Shown here piece by piece: positions 8,392 through 16,584 of a stretch of 30,067 nucleotides of DNA. The stretch spans positions 1-30,067 of IMG/VR virus record IMGVR_UViG_3300005253_000413. One strand, given 5' to 3'. The translations under genes and the position numbers were made by a program. Numbering within the stretch: position 1 is the first letter of the stretch; every line of letters begins with the position of its first letter. The notes under the pieces were generated by a model. That model was given only the letters and a program-made list of their open reading frames with translations, ran no database searches and was not told the DNA's origin. This stretch comes from a virus.

Positions 8392-8653
8392 TTAGCTCCT
8401 CAAGACTGACGCCAAGGCACCGCCCACGGTGGAGACCGCGTCGAGCACCTCGTTGGGCTCGAGCTCGACCGTGACGGATTCGCCGTTGCCCAGGATGTAG
8501 CCGTCGCCTGCCGCCACCCGTCGACGTGCCCAGATAGATGGGCTGGACGACGTCGTTATTCTTCACGGTGAGCCGGAGGCCGGCGCGGCCGGCCGTGTTG
8601 AGGGCGACAATCGCGGCATCGGTGAGGGCAAATTGCGCGGACGAGAGGGCCAT
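8392..8653 (-). CDS. Capsid-region small beta protein (one-base frameshift near 8517)
   Basis: The gene starts at ATG 8653 (MALSSAQFALTDAAIVALNT) and is coherent to VQPIYLGTST. Beyond that the literal frame becomes Arg-rich and ends at 8381 inside the next gene. Removing one base of the CCC at 8517-8519 restores VAAGDGYILGNGESVTVELE, then PNEVLDAVSTVGGALASVLRS, ending with TAA at 8392. The restored protein has about 86 residues and is beta-rich with a nucleotide-free, decoration-like look. The repaired stop leaves 4 bases before the next start at 8387, matching the spacing elsewhere, so I take this as a sequencing indel in a real gene. Likely head decoration or fibre-attachment protein. Confidence 0.6.
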
Positions 8654-8656
8654 GGG

Positions 8657-9543
8657 TTAAGCCGGCCTCGCTGACGACAGACCGTCCTCGGCCGAGTTGC
8701 CGACCCAAAGGATCCCGGCGGCAATCGTCATTTTGGCCGCGGTGATCGTCGGGGCGCCGAAGTAGCACCGGCTCACCATGCCGGTGGCGCCGGCGCGGTC
8801 GACCAGCCGGAAACCTGTCCCCAACTCGATGCCACTAGGACGACGTCAGCCATGTCGACAAAGCCATCGCCGTTGAGATCACCCAGTGATGCTACGGCAT
8901 CGCCGAAGTAATTTTCGTTGTCCAGAATGCCGGTGAAATCCACCCACAGATCGTTGACGCTGCCGGCGGCCGGATTTTGCCGCAGGTGCGCGGTCGTGAC
9001 CTCGTGGAACCAGCAGCCCCGGAGCAGGATTTGCGTCGGGAAGCCGAACAGCGAGTCGTCGAACTCCATGCCGACCAGCCCCCAGGCAAACTCACAATCA
9101 AAAAACATGAGGTTGCCGCACTGACCGCCGGCCGTTCCCTCGAGCAGCGCCAGAACATCGGAGCCGCCCTCGATCTTGCAGGCGTGGAAGCGGGACTCCT
9201 CGCTCGCCGTCAGCTGCAGCGCCGCGGCCGCGGCGGCCGCGCCGGCGATGCCGAGATTGATGACCACGACGTCGTTCACAGCGTTGATGTGGAGACCGAC
9301 GCCGGCGGCCGGATTGATCCACGCCTCGCCTCTGGCGCCGAGGCCCACCAGGGTGAGACCGGCCGTCGTGATCACGACGTTTTCGGCGTACGTCGCCGGC
9401 GCGATATAGATCACATCGCCGGGGTTCGATTTGTCAACGGCCGCCTGGATCGTGCCGCCGTTGACGTAGCGGGTGAAGCCGAACGGGTTGACGTGTCGCG
9501 GTATCGCTCCCGGAAGAACGGCGCCGCCTTCGATGATTCCCAT
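8657..9543 (-). CDS. Beta-helix capsid-associated protein with embedded dockerin-like module (frameshift near 8820)
   Basis: The gene starts at ATG 9543 (MGIIEGGAVLPGAIPRHVNP) with AGGAGA upstream, directly after the major capsid gene. Residues 25-215 look like a right-handed parallel beta-helix: GGTIQAAVDKSNPGDVIYIA, TYAENVVITTAGLTLVGLG, HINAVNDVVVINLGIAG and LFGFPTQILLRGCWFHEVTT. At about residues 219-243 comes a dockerin-type calcium loop, GDLNGDGFVDMADV, ending SSWG. The literal frame then stops at 8773. Adding one G to the GGGG at 8822-8819 continues as TGFRLVDRAGATGMVSRCYF, a further helix coil, and stops with TAA at 8657, 4 bases before the next gene. Beta-helix proteins here are usually head fibres or decorations. 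The dockerin-like part has much more A/T at third codon positions than its surroundings. Confidence 0.65.
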
Positions 9544-9593
9544 ATGCGTGCTCTCCTATCGTTGGTGGTCGGAGCCCTTCCGGGATCAGATCC

Positions 9594-10877
9594 CTAGAGG
9601 CCGGTCGCCGTGCAGAAGGCGGCCGGGCGATAGACCACGACGGACCAGCGGCCGGAGGCCCGGATCGTCTGCAGACCGTCCCTGAAGTTGGTCCCGACGA
9701 AGCCGCGCTCGACGATGATGCCGCGCCGCTCGAACAGCGTGATCCACGGCAGCAGAAAGGAGCCGATCAACGAGGTGCCGAGGGTCAGCGTGTCGTTGGA
9801 GACCACCGGCAGGCCCCAGATCCGAGGCGGCGCCGAATCGCTCGGGCTCCCCCAGATATAGACCCCGTCAGCGGTCCGGAGCAGGCGGATATTCTGCCAG
9901 TCCGTCGGGTGCATCAGGACGTGAGTCGGGCTGGCTCGCCCGGTCACCATGACGTCCGTCATGCAGATAAAAATGGTATCCGGGACCGGCTCGCCGCCGT
10001 TGGCGTTGGTCTGGATACCGGCGACGTTGAGGATCCCCCGGAGGTTCGGCGCGGCCCCATTGCCACTGATGATCTGCTGATCGAGGCGCTGCTGCACGCC
10101 GAAGTTGAGACGGCCCTCGAGATACGAGCCGACCATGGCCACGTCCTCGAGCTGCTCGTCGGAGACCGGCACGCTGTCGGCGACCTTCCGGACCGGGCTT
10201 GTCTGCTCGGTGAGCTCGAAGCTGGACTCCGGATAGGCCCCCGCCTCGGCGGTCTCAGCCGCCGCGTGGGTCCGCACGGTCTCTTCCATGTAGAGGACCG
10301 AGGCCATGCCGGTGTTACCCATCGGCATGATGTCGATCACCTGCAGCGGGCGCGTGACGTCGGGGACGACAACGCCGGTGCGGATGGACTCCGGAGGCCA
10401 GCCGGCGGTGGTCAGGAAGTCGGCCTTGAGCTCCCGGAGGCCGATGTCCAGCTTGATCTCGGCGTCCCGCCGGGATCCCTTCTGCCAGTCCTTGAAAATA
10501 TCGGACTCGATCACCAGGTCGCCGATCGTCTTCCGCTCCTCGGGCTGGCGGGGGTCGGCGGGGAAGCCCGGCCGGTTGACCGGGGTCTCCTGGCGCTTCT
10601 TGAGATCCGCAGCGATCGCCTCGACGCCCTCCTGCTTGGTGAGGTCGTCTTGGAGCTCGGCCAGCTCGTCGTTGCGCTCGTTGACGAGCTCGATCACGCG
10701 CATACTCTTTTGCGTGCCCTCGAGCTTCGCGACGTCGTCGGGGAACCAGTCAGCCTCAGCCTTCTGGAAATCGTAGGTCTCGCCGTCGTCGGTCTTGACG
10801 GTGTTGTCGGCGAACAACTTGGCGAGCTCGGCCCGCCGGGCTCGGACCTTCTCTCGGAGTTGCTTCAGGGTCAGCAT
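9594..10877 (-). CDS. HK97-type major capsid protein
   Basis: 427 residues from ATG 10877 (MLTLKQLREKVRARRAELAK), with a GGAG ribosome site. Residues 1-110 form a charged coiled coil that matches the N-terminal delta (scaffold) domain removed by the prohead protease in HK97-like phages. The rest carries capsid-fold features: GVVVPDVTRPLQVIDIMPMG, EETVRTHAAAETAEAGAYPE, ADSVPVSDEQLEDVAMVGSY, a QQRLDQQIISGNG segment, THVLMHPTDWQNIRLLRTAD, and PPRIWGLPVVSNDTLTLGTS. Preceded by the protease and portal genes, as expected. The cleavage site cannot be fixed by eye; it should lie between the coiled coil and about residue 120. Confidence 0.93.
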   Translation of the reverse strand: MLTLKQLREKVRARRAELAKLFADNTVKTDDGETYDFQKAEADWFPDDVAKLEGTQKSMRVIELVNERNDELAELQDDLTKQEGVEAIAADLKKRQETPVNRPGFPADPRQPEERKTIGDLVIESDIFKDWQKGSRRDAEIKLDIGLRELKADFLTTAGWPPESIRTGVVVPDVTRPLQVIDIMPMGNTGMASVLYMEETVRTHAAAETAEAGAYPESSFELTEQTSPVRKVADSVPVSDEQLEDVAMVGSYLEGRLNFGVQQRLDQQIISGNGAAPNLRGILNVAGIQTNANGGEPVPDTIFICMTDVMVTGRASPTHVLMHPTDWQNIRLLRTADGVYIWGSPSDSAPPRIWGLPVVSNDTLTLGTSLIGSFLLPWITLFERRGIIVERGFVGTNFRDGLQTIRASGRWSVVVYRPAAFCTATGL

Positions 10878-10975
10878 GGCCGCTCCACGCTCGTGCAGCG
10901 TCGGAGCGGATGCGCCCTTCTGCTACTAGTGCCGGCCGGAAGCGGCCAGCGGAAAAAGTAGAAGTTGCGCCTATG
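10878..10975 (-). other. Protease-capsid intergenic region with weak hairpin
   Basis: 98 bases separate the protease stop from the capsid start, the longest gap within the head genes. It holds a small inverted repeat (minus strand CTGGCC / GGCCGG with one wobble pair, around 10931-10948) shortly after a T-rich tract. This could be a weak processing or attenuation hairpin that helps raise capsid expression. I see no convincing promoter. Confidence 0.3.
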
Positions 10976-12019
10976 CTATGCCGACGGCACCGGCTCCCGC
11001 AACGAGGTGAGCGCCAGAAACTTGGCCGCGGCCCGGGCGGCCAGGTCCTGGGGGAGCAGCTGGTCCGCCATGCCGCGGAGCTGCCCCATGGTCCGATCGA
11101 GCTCGGCAAACTGTCCCGCCATGGCCATGGCGGCCGCCTTCGAATCGGCCCCCAGGGTGCGGCCGCGCTTGCCCCGGGCGTCGACGGCGTCGAGGACGCG
11201 GGCGATCGTCGCCTCCACGTCGTAGGTGGTCAGGAGGACCTGGTCGATCAGCTTCAGGTCGTCCGGAGCTCCGCCGGCGTCGTCCTTGCCGACCGCCACG
11301 TAGGAAACATCGCGCACGACCACGGTCGCTTCGTCGCCGAAGGTGACGGTCTCGCCGTCCATGGCCCAGCTCCGCTCGAGGGTGCGGCCGGCTTCGTCGG
11401 CCCGCCGCGCGTGGTAGACCACGGCATCGTCGAAGACTGCCTCGACCCAGAGGTGCTCGAGCTCGCCCTCCACCTCGAGGAGCTCATGCTCGAGCCGCTC
11501 CCGGAGATCGTTGTCGCTCATGCCCTCGGCTTTGCGCCGCTTGACGTGCACCGTCCGGGTCCCGAGCGACGCGCCGCGGAGCACCGGGGAGACCTCCCGC
11601 TCGTCCAGCTTGATAAGCCGGCGGACCGGCTGGCCGTCGACCTGGTCGGCGCGGAAGCCGTCGGGCCCCATGATCCGGAAGCCCCAGGACCATTGTTGCA
11701 CCGGGGGCTGGACCTTCTCGAGGTCGAACTTTAGCGAGCTGTGCCAGTCGCGGGCCGCCTCGATCTCGAGGTTAAACTGGCCCGTCGCCACGGCGATGTC
11801 GCCCCGCTCCACAATCTGAGCCTTCCCCAGCGGGACGTGCTGCGAATCGTGCGCCGGCAGGACCGCGATCGGGTGGCCGCTGAAGGCCCCCCGCTCGACA
11901 ATATCGCCGTCGTGGTCGATCACTCCCAGGGTGGCTATTTCGGCTTCGAAGGATCCATCGTCGCCGGCCTGCTTGATCGTCGCGCCGACGGTCTTGTGCT
12001 CCACCTGTTTGGGCGTCAC
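10976..12019 (-). CDS. Prohead maturation protease (HK97 family)
   Basis: 347 residues from ATG 12019 (MTPKQVEHKTVGATIKQAGD). The first 180 residues match prohead proteases: FEAEIATLGVIDHDGDIVER, then LPAHDSQHVPLGKA with the candidate catalytic His (57 or 61), SWGFRIMGPDG, and LIKLDEREVSPVLRGA with candidate Ser 144. It would trim the capsid scaffold domain and itself inside the prohead. The C-terminal half (residues 180-347) is longer than in minimal proteases. It carries an acidic helical part (ERLEHELLEVEGELEHLWVE) and a helical tail that may act as internal scaffold. ATGA overlap with the small membrane protein upstream. Confidence 0.88.
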   Translation of the reverse strand: MTPKQVEHKTVGATIKQAGDDGSFEAEIATLGVIDHDGDIVERGAFSGHPIAVLPAHDSQHVPLGKAQIVERGDIAVATGQFNLEIEAARDWHSSLKFDLEKVQPPVQQWSWGFRIMGPDGFRADQVDGQPVRRLIKLDEREVSPVLRGASLGTRTVHVKRRKAEGMSDNDLRERLEHELLEVEGELEHLWVEAVFDDAVVYHARRADEAGRTLERSWAMDGETVTFGDEATVVVRDVSYVAVGKDDAGGAPDDLKLIDQVLLTTYDVEATIARVLDAVDARGKRGRTLGADSKAAAMAMAGQFAELDRTMGQLRGMADQLLPQDLAARAAAKFLALTSLREPVPSA

Positions 12020-12207
12020 GCGTCCACCTCTCTGGGTTGCTCGTTGGTCTTGAAGATCTGCCGGCGGCGCTCGAGCCGGGGGGCGAGAAAAGTAAGCCCC
12101 AGGATAACCACCAGGCCGGCGATCACCGCGGCCTCCTTGTCAGCAGCCAACCCGGTGAGGGTCACCAGGCCGGCGAGACCTCGCACGCGTTCGATCCGTG
12201 CCGTCAT
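12016..12207 (-). CDS. Small single-span membrane protein
   Basis: 63 residues from ATG 12207 (MTARIERVRGLAGLVTLTGL), with one hydrophobic segment at about residues 26-43 (AAVIAGLVVILGLTFLAP) followed by a basic stretch (RLERRRQIFK). It overlaps both neighbours by 4 bases, between portal and protease. Function unknown. A membrane protein here is not part of the standard head module; holin-like or superinfection roles are possible but unsupported. Confidence 0.65.
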   Translation of the reverse strand: MTARIERVRGLAGLVTLTGLAADKEAAVIAGLVVILGLTFLAPRLERRRQIFKTNEQPREVDA

Positions 12208-14135
12208 TGTGCTGCCGCCCCGGTCGCCTGGGCCTCCTCGAGGGCGAGCTCGTCACCCTCGATCGGCTCGACCGCTTGGCCCCGGACCTCGGCATCGGGG
12301 AAGGAGCTCGAGATCTCATCCCAGATCGTCGCCACGGCCTTGGCCGTCGCCTCCTGCCGCGGATTGATATCGGCCTCCGGGTGGCCGTCGGTGAGGACGA
12401 TCACCTCGACGCCCTCGAGCAGCTCGGCCGCGCCCTCTCCGCGCTCCCGGAGAAACTTCCGCAGCGCCCGGACGGTGGCGATCCCCTCGATCACCCAGGG
12501 CCCCGGCTGCAGCAGCCAGTGGTCGGCGACAAACTTCGAAGCCTCCGACCAGCCCAGGCCCTCGGGCAGGTAAGTGACGCCGGACTCGGGATCCTTCACC
12601 AGCCTGAGCGGGTCCGTGCAGAGTGTGGGGATCTGGTGCTCGTCCCGGAAGGCCCGAGCAACGGTCGATTTTCCGCGGCGCGGGCCGCCGACGATCACGA
12701 TCCGACGGGGTGTATTTTCCACGAGCTCGTCCTCCTGCTGCTGTTTTGTGGTCACGATCCCCAGCGGGGTGACGTGGTATTCCGGGATTAGGCCGGCCTC
12801 GAGGGCGTGGTCGAGCACCGCCAGGAGCTCGGGCGCCACCTTGCCGTTGGTGTTGGGGTCGGTGGTCCCCGGCGCGGCCGGCAGAAGGCCGGTGGCCTCG
12901 ACGCCCTGGGGGAGCAGCAGATCGGTGAAGCTCACCCGGTAGACGTTGTCCGTGTCGGTGGACTCGAAGCCGACAGGGGCCCGGGCCTCGGCGCGGGTGA
13001 TCACGCCAGCAGCGTAGAGCTCGCCCAGGCGCTTGGCCTTTGTGTCCTCATTTTCTCGGAGGGCCTCCACGCCGGTGTTGTTGAAGGCGACGGCGCCGGC
13101 GCCGAAGGCCGGGGCCAAGCTGCGCGTGATCCCGCCGGCGATGGTCGCCTGCATGGGGATAACCCCGTTGAACCAGGACAGCTGTCGGAGCTCCCGCATG
13201 GTGGCGCCGACCTTTGTCTGCTGCAGGCCGGAGCCGAAGCCGACCACGGCGGATTGCACGCCGAGCGCCGCGGTGACGCGCTCCTCGCTGATGTCCCGCA
13301 GCGGGGAGAGGTCGAGCTCCTTCGGGGAAAATCCGAATTGCTCCACCTTGGTGGGGCCAGTCATGACCATTACGCGGCCGCGGTTGTTCCGGGTGTACTG
13401 GGTTTCTATGTTGGCCTTGATCGCGTCCGCCTGGTCCTGGTCGATATCGACGTCAGAATCCGCCGGCGAGATCACGAGGCCCGGCACGCCCCCATTGCGC
13501 AGCAGCGACGCGGTGAAGACCGCGGCCTCGTTGTCTGTCCAGATCTCCCGCAGCAGCCCCTTCAGCGGGGAGATACCCAGCCGGATGTTGTCGAGGTCGA
13601 CGCCGTCGCGGAAGTGGACGACGTCCTCCGGCTCGAGCCGCTGGACCCGGCCGGCGACCTTGTACTCGTAATGCGAAATAAAGACGTCGTTACGATCGGC
13701 CGGCCACCTGGGCTCCATGTTGCTGTGGGGGGCGTACCAGAGCTCCACCGGGTCGCCCACGTCGTTGCGGGCGACCACCCAATACGCGTTTCCGTCGAGG
13801 CTCAGTGACAGGGCCACGCCGTCGAGCAGCGTCTCCCATGGATACTCGGGATTCGGCCGGGCCAGGAGGGCGCCCAGGCCGTTGCCCTCGAGGGGCTCGC
13901 CGGCACCGTCGAGGATCTGGACCGGGGCCTCCCGCATGGATTTTTGGATCCAGCGGACCGGCGTCATGAGGACGTCGGCGCCGGTGCCGTCGCCGACGTC
14001 CCGAGCCATCTCGCTGTCGCTGGCCCGATCGAAGTCGAACATGATCATGGACCGCCCGGGGAAACGGACCTGGCCCTGCAGGAGGGCCTTCAGACCAGAG
14101 GGCAATCGGTCCCGCAGCTTCGTGAACAGGCTCAC
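12204..14135 (-). CDS. Portal protein fused to P-loop nucleotide-kinase-like domain
   Basis: 643 residues from GTG 14135 (MSLFTKLRDRLPSGLKALLQ), overlapping the upstream stop as GTGA. Residues 1-430 are an HK97-type portal, the dodecameric ring through which DNA enters the head: WIQKSMREAPVQILDGAGEP, ALSLSLDGNAYWVVARND, EPEDVVHFRDG, SPLKGLLREI and a C-terminal GATMRELRQLSWFNGVIPM. From residue 472 the same frame enters a kinase-like domain: RRIVIVGGPRRGKSTVARAF with Walker A at 483-491, then TLCTDPLRLVKD, GWSEASKFVADHW, PGPWVIEGIATVRALRKFL and VEVIVLTDGHPEADINPRQE. Phages often carry this domain as a separate gene; attachment to a portal is unusual. An AGGAGG site at 12736-12731 lies 8 bases before an in-frame GTG (12722), so the 172-residue kinase part may also be made alone. 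Confidence 0.85.
   Translation of the reverse strand: MSLFTKLRDRLPSGLKALLQGQVRFPGRSMIMFDFDRASDSEMARDVGDGTGADVLMTPVRWIQKSMREAPVQILDGAGEPLEGNGLGALLARPNPEYPWETLLDGVALSLSLDGNAYWVVARNDVGDPVELWYAPHSNMEPRWPADRNDVFISHYEYKVAGRVQRLEPEDVVHFRDGVDLDNIRLGISPLKGLLREIWTDNEAAVFTASLLRNGGVPGLVISPADSDVDIDQDQADAIKANIETQYTRNNRGRVMVMTGPTKVEQFGFSPKELDLSPLRDISEERVTAALGVQSAVVGFGSGLQQTKVGATMRELRQLSWFNGVIPMQATIAGGITRSLAPAFGAGAVAFNNTGVEALRENEDTKAKRLGELYAAGVITRAEARAPVGFESTDTDNVYRVSFTDLLLPQGVEATGLLPAAPGTTDPNTNGKVAPELLAVLDHALEAGLIPEYHVTPLGIVTTKQQQEDELVENTPRRIVIVGGPRRGKSTVARAFRDEHQIPTLCTDPLRLVKDPESGVTYLPEGLGWSEASKFVADHWLLQPGPWVIEGIATVRALRKFLRERGEGAAELLEGVEVIVLTDGHPEADINPRQEATAKAVATIWDEISSSFPDAEVRGQAVEPIEGDELALEEAQATGAAAQ
12723..12736 (-). 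promoter_or_regulatory. Internal ribosome site within portal-kinase gene
   Basis: On the minus strand AGGAGG (12736-12731) precedes an in-frame GTG (12722) by 8 bases, an ideal spacing. Initiation here would give a free 172-residue P-loop protein starting at ENTPRRIVIVGG. Good Shine-Dalgarno sequences are uncommon inside genes at such a domain border, so separate translation or an ancestral gene boundary is plausible. Confidence 0.5.
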
Positions 14136-14290
14136 CGCGTCAGCTCCCGGTGGAGCTCGTCCCAGCGATCCCGATCGCGTTCGGCGATCTCGATATGAGC
14201 CGGCGTCGCCCCGGTCGCATGGCGCAACTGCTCGATCGCTTCGTCGAGCGTCAGGCGCGATCGGCCCGGCAGCTCTGAGTTATCCGTCAA
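14132..14290 (-). CDS. Small helical protein between terminase and portal
   Basis: 52 residues if translation begins at TTG 14290, which overlaps the terminase stop as TTGA. The sequence TLDEAIEQLRHATGATPAHI then EIAERDRDRWDELHRELTR looks like a genuine charged helical protein. An ATG further upstream (14338) lies within the terminase gene and is less likely. It ends in GTGA overlap with the portal. Function unknown. Confidence 0.55.
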   Translation of the reverse strand: MTDNSELPGRSRLTLDEAIEQLRHATGATPAHIEIAERDRDRWDELHRELTR

Positions 14291-15570
14291 GCCAACCCCC
14301 AGGTTTTGCGTCGTTTGGTGAGGTGCGTCAGAGCCCAAACCACAGCGTCCGCCCTGTTGGGGCTGCCGTCACCCTCATAGCCCGTCGTCGTCATATGCCG
14401 GAGCTCCTCCTCGAGGAGGTCTAGCGCGGCGCCCTTGCCGCGGCGGTGGACGACCTTTTTCTGCTCGTACAGCAGCGAGATCGGCTCAGCTCGGACGGTC
14501 TTCCCCTTTGAGGCGGTGACCACCCGGACCGGCAGATCGGGCGCTGCATTCTTGAGGGTGCTCTCCACCATAGCACCCCCGTAGTTGACCTCCGCCACCA
14601 CCACGTCGCCATGCCACTTGTCAAAGAGGTCCTTGGTGCGCCGGGCCCACTTCGCCGGCGAGCCGTGGCAGCTCCAATCATCCAGCACGATCCAGAGCTC
14701 CGGGCTGAGCTGGCCGGCGGCCACGATCCCGATCTCGTCGACCCCGCCGGAAGGGTCGACGCCGATCGCGACGCGCAGCAGGCGCTTGGCCTTGACCTTC
14801 CGATAGCGGAACACGCCCGGCAGCCATAGCGACCCCTCGACCTCGGTCGGGATCTCGCCGAAGATCTCCCGCCGCTCGAGGCTCGTCCCCTTGTAGCGGC
14901 GCTCAATCGCTGCGATGAATTCCGGCGACAGGTTGGCCGCGTTGTCGTAGGTGCTGCCGGTGGTCACCACCACGTCGCCGTCCTCGCCCGCCCGCTCGAG
15001 GAGCTCGGCGACCAGGCGGCCCGGTTTCGGCGTCGACGTCACCACCATGCGGCTGTCGCCGGCGCTCATCGAGAGGTTGAGATTGTCCCAGGCGGTGCGC
15101 GCTTTCTTGGTCGTTATCTCGTCGCCCCAGCTATCAATTTCATCAGGCCAGGCGGTGTCAAAACCGCCACCGCGGAGCGGGTGCCGGTCGGCATTCTCGG
15201 CGCTGCAGACGTAAGCAACCGCGCCGTTGGGCCAGCGGATCTCCCCCTTGCCCGGCATGTAACGCGCCGACGGGGAGACGGACAGGATCCCGCTCTCCGG
15301 GTGCTCGATCATGAGCTGGCGCACCGCGGTGGTCGTCGAGCCAACAAGGGCGATCGAGCGGCCCCTCCCGCTGTTGACCCGGTCGACGATCCAGCGGGCC
15401 GCGGTGTAGCCCTTCCCCCAGCGGCGGCCCGGATGCAGCAGCCAGACCCGCCACTTGTTGCCGGCCGGCTCCCGCTGCTCCGGGCGCCGGCTGTCGAGCT
15501 CCGTCGGGATCGCCGGCGGATCGAGTATGTCCATGGCGACGTCCGCGAAGTGAACCGGTGAGGAGCTCAC
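14287..15570 (-). CDS. terL: Terminase large subunit
   Basis: 427 residues from GTG 15570, chosen because it gives a GTGA overlap with the preceding gene; ATG 15534 is the alternative. It is the packaging motor. The ATPase domain shows WLLHPGRRWGKGYTAARW (Walker A, Lys 53) and GGFDTAWPDEIDSWGDE (Walker B, Asp 143 with catalytic Glu 144), then SRMVVTSTPKPG as the coupling motif. The C-terminal nuclease has VAIGVDPSGGVDEIGIVAAG with the first metal Asp, VVVAEVNYGGAMVESTLK, and near the end GSPNRADAVVWALTHLTK. Length is typical. It acts with the small subunit upstream and docks on the portal encoded next. Confidence 0.95.
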   Translation of the reverse strand: MSSSPVHFADVAMDILDPPAIPTELDSRRPEQREPAGNKWRVWLLHPGRRWGKGYTAARWIVDRVNSGRGRSIALVGSTTTAVRQLMIEHPESGILSVSPSARYMPGKGEIRWPNGAVAYVCSAENADRHPLRGGGFDTAWPDEIDSWGDEITTKKARTAWDNLNLSMSAGDSRMVVTSTPKPGRLVAELLERAGEDGDVVVTTGSTYDNAANLSPEFIAAIERRYKGTSLERREIFGEIPTEVEGSLWLPGVFRYRKVKAKRLLRVAIGVDPSGGVDEIGIVAAGQLSPELWIVLDDWSCHGSPAKWARRTKDLFDKWHGDVVVAEVNYGGAMVESTLKNAAPDLPVRVVTASKGKTVRAEPISLLYEQKKVVHRRGKGAALDLLEEELRHMTTTGYEGDGSPNRADAVVWALTHLTKRRKTWGLA

Positions 15571-15740
15571 CGCGGTGGCGGTGGCGGTGGCGGCACGTTG
15601 GGCTGGCCCTTCGGTGGTGGTGGCCGGACACTCCGCGGCTGGCGGCGCACGCCACCTCCGGCAGGACGCGGTGATCGCAGCGCCCAGACAATGACCAGGA
15701 GCAACAGAATCGCCGCGTAGACGTCCCACAAATCCGTCAC
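15567..15740 (-). CDS. Small membrane protein with proline-rich tail
   Basis: 57 residues from GTG 15740 (GTGA overlap). One clear membrane span at residues 8-25 (YAAILLLLVIVWALR) is followed by a basic, proline-rich tail (RPPPPKGQPNVPPPPPPPR). The proline run is coded by a GGTGGC-type short repeat around 15571-15596. It lies between small terminase and large terminase genes, overlapping both neighbours. Function unknown; a type of small envelope protein, possibly linked to lysis, cannot be excluded. Confidence 0.6.
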   Translation of the reverse strand: MTDLWDVYAAILLLLVIVWALRSPRPAGGGVRRQPRSVRPPPPKGQPNVPPPPPPPR

Positions 15741-15931
15741 GCCGGGCCCATCCACTCGATGATGCTGGCCACGTCCAGCTCGACCTTGGCGATGTGGTGC
15801 TGCTCATATAGCTGCTCATCGTCGAGCGCGATCTCGAGCACCGCGCGCCTAGCCTTTTTCTCCGTCGAGTAGATCCCGCGGACGTCGCGGCCGTAATTCT
15901 CGGCGTGCGCCAGCACCACGTAGACGGTCAT
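15737..15931 (-). CDS. Small conserved phage-type protein
   Basis: 64 residues from ATG 15931 (MTVYVVLAHAENYGRDVRGI), continuing YSTEKKARRAVLEIALDDEQ and ending ASIIEWMGPA. The pattern of a short strand (YVVLAHAEN), a GIYST turn and a helix of the form STEKKARRAV is typical of a small family seen in phages and bacteria (DUF7336-like) with unknown role. ATGA overlap with the small terminase gene and GTGA with the next gene show it is part of the same operon. Confidence 0.7.
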   Translation of the reverse strand: MTVYVVLAHAENYGRDVRGIYSTEKKARRAVLEIALDDEQLYEQHHIAKVELDVASIIEWMGPA

Positions 15932-16572
15932 GCCGCGTCGCGCACAACGGACAGGCGGCGCCGGCAGACCTTCCCGGCGTCGGGGTGATCGGCGACGTCG
16001 AGGTCCTCGAGGATCCCGCGGATCGCTTCGGCGACGAGGACGCCTTGCTGCTCGGCCAGCTTGACCTGGCGCTCGGCGATGCCGGCAGCGATCGCGGTCC
16101 GGGCCACGGCGACGTATAGCCGGCGCTCCTGATGGTGCCAGACCACGAGGCCGGGCGACGCCAGGAGCTCGTCGGCGGTCTTGGAGCAGATCTCCCGGTC
16201 GAGCATGGAAACCATCGCGGCGGTGCGCCAGAGCTCCTCAAGCAGGGCGTCCGTCGGCTCGATCTCCCGCGACAGGTTGAAGACGTGGACGGCCTCCTCG
16301 AGCTCCTCCCGCTGGGCCTTCTTGACGTGGTTCGGGGTAGAGCCGCCGTGGCGCTTGCAACGGCCGCGGCCGGTGCCGGTGCCCCAGCCGACCGGCTGCC
16401 GGCAGAGTCCGGAGCCGTCAGTCCTGTTGCCGTTGCATCGGCCGGCGACGGGGGCCCATGGGTCGAGCTCGAGGAGCTCCGAGCGGCTGCTGACCTTGGC
16501 GCCCTCGCCGGCGGGGTAGACCTTCTTCTTGTCTGGCTCCGCGGTGCGGCCTTCTTGCCTTCGCTTCGCCAT
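15928..16572 (-). CDS. terS: Putative terminase small subunit with zinc-knuckle motif
   Basis: 214 residues from ATG 16572, with GAGGA upstream. Residues 45-80 form a Cys-rich motif (GRCNGNRTDGSGLCRQPVGW, then GRCKRHGGSTPNHVKKAQ), typical of small terminase-like proteins that carry C-x-x-x-C...C-HGG motifs before a helical region. The rest is helical: REELEEAVHVFNLSREIEPT, DALLEELWRTAAMVSMLDRE and VARTAIAAGIAERQVKLAEQ. It would recognise phage DNA and regulate the large subunit. Call rests on the HGGSTP motif and adjacency to the large subunit gene. Confidence 0.75.
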   Translation of the reverse strand: MAKRRQEGRTAEPDKKKVYPAGEGAKVSSRSELLELDPWAPVAGRCNGNRTDGSGLCRQPVGWGTGTGRGRCKRHGGSTPNHVKKAQREELEEAVHVFNLSREIEPTDALLEELWRTAAMVSMLDREICSKTADELLASPGLVVWHHQERRLYVAVARTAIAAGIAERQVKLAEQQGVLVAEAIRGILEDLDVADHPDAGKVCRRRLSVVRDAA

Positions 16573-16584
16573 GACGTCCTCAGT

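Noticed and set aside
9909-10961. Plus-strand frame of 350 codons opposite the capsid gene
   Set aside because: Antisense to the well-supported major capsid gene; composition is that of a mirror frame (Leu/Asp/Gly/Arg only) with no motif.
12807-13808. Plus-strand frame of 333 codons opposite the portal gene
   Set aside because: Mirror of portal codons; no ribosome site or coherent fold.
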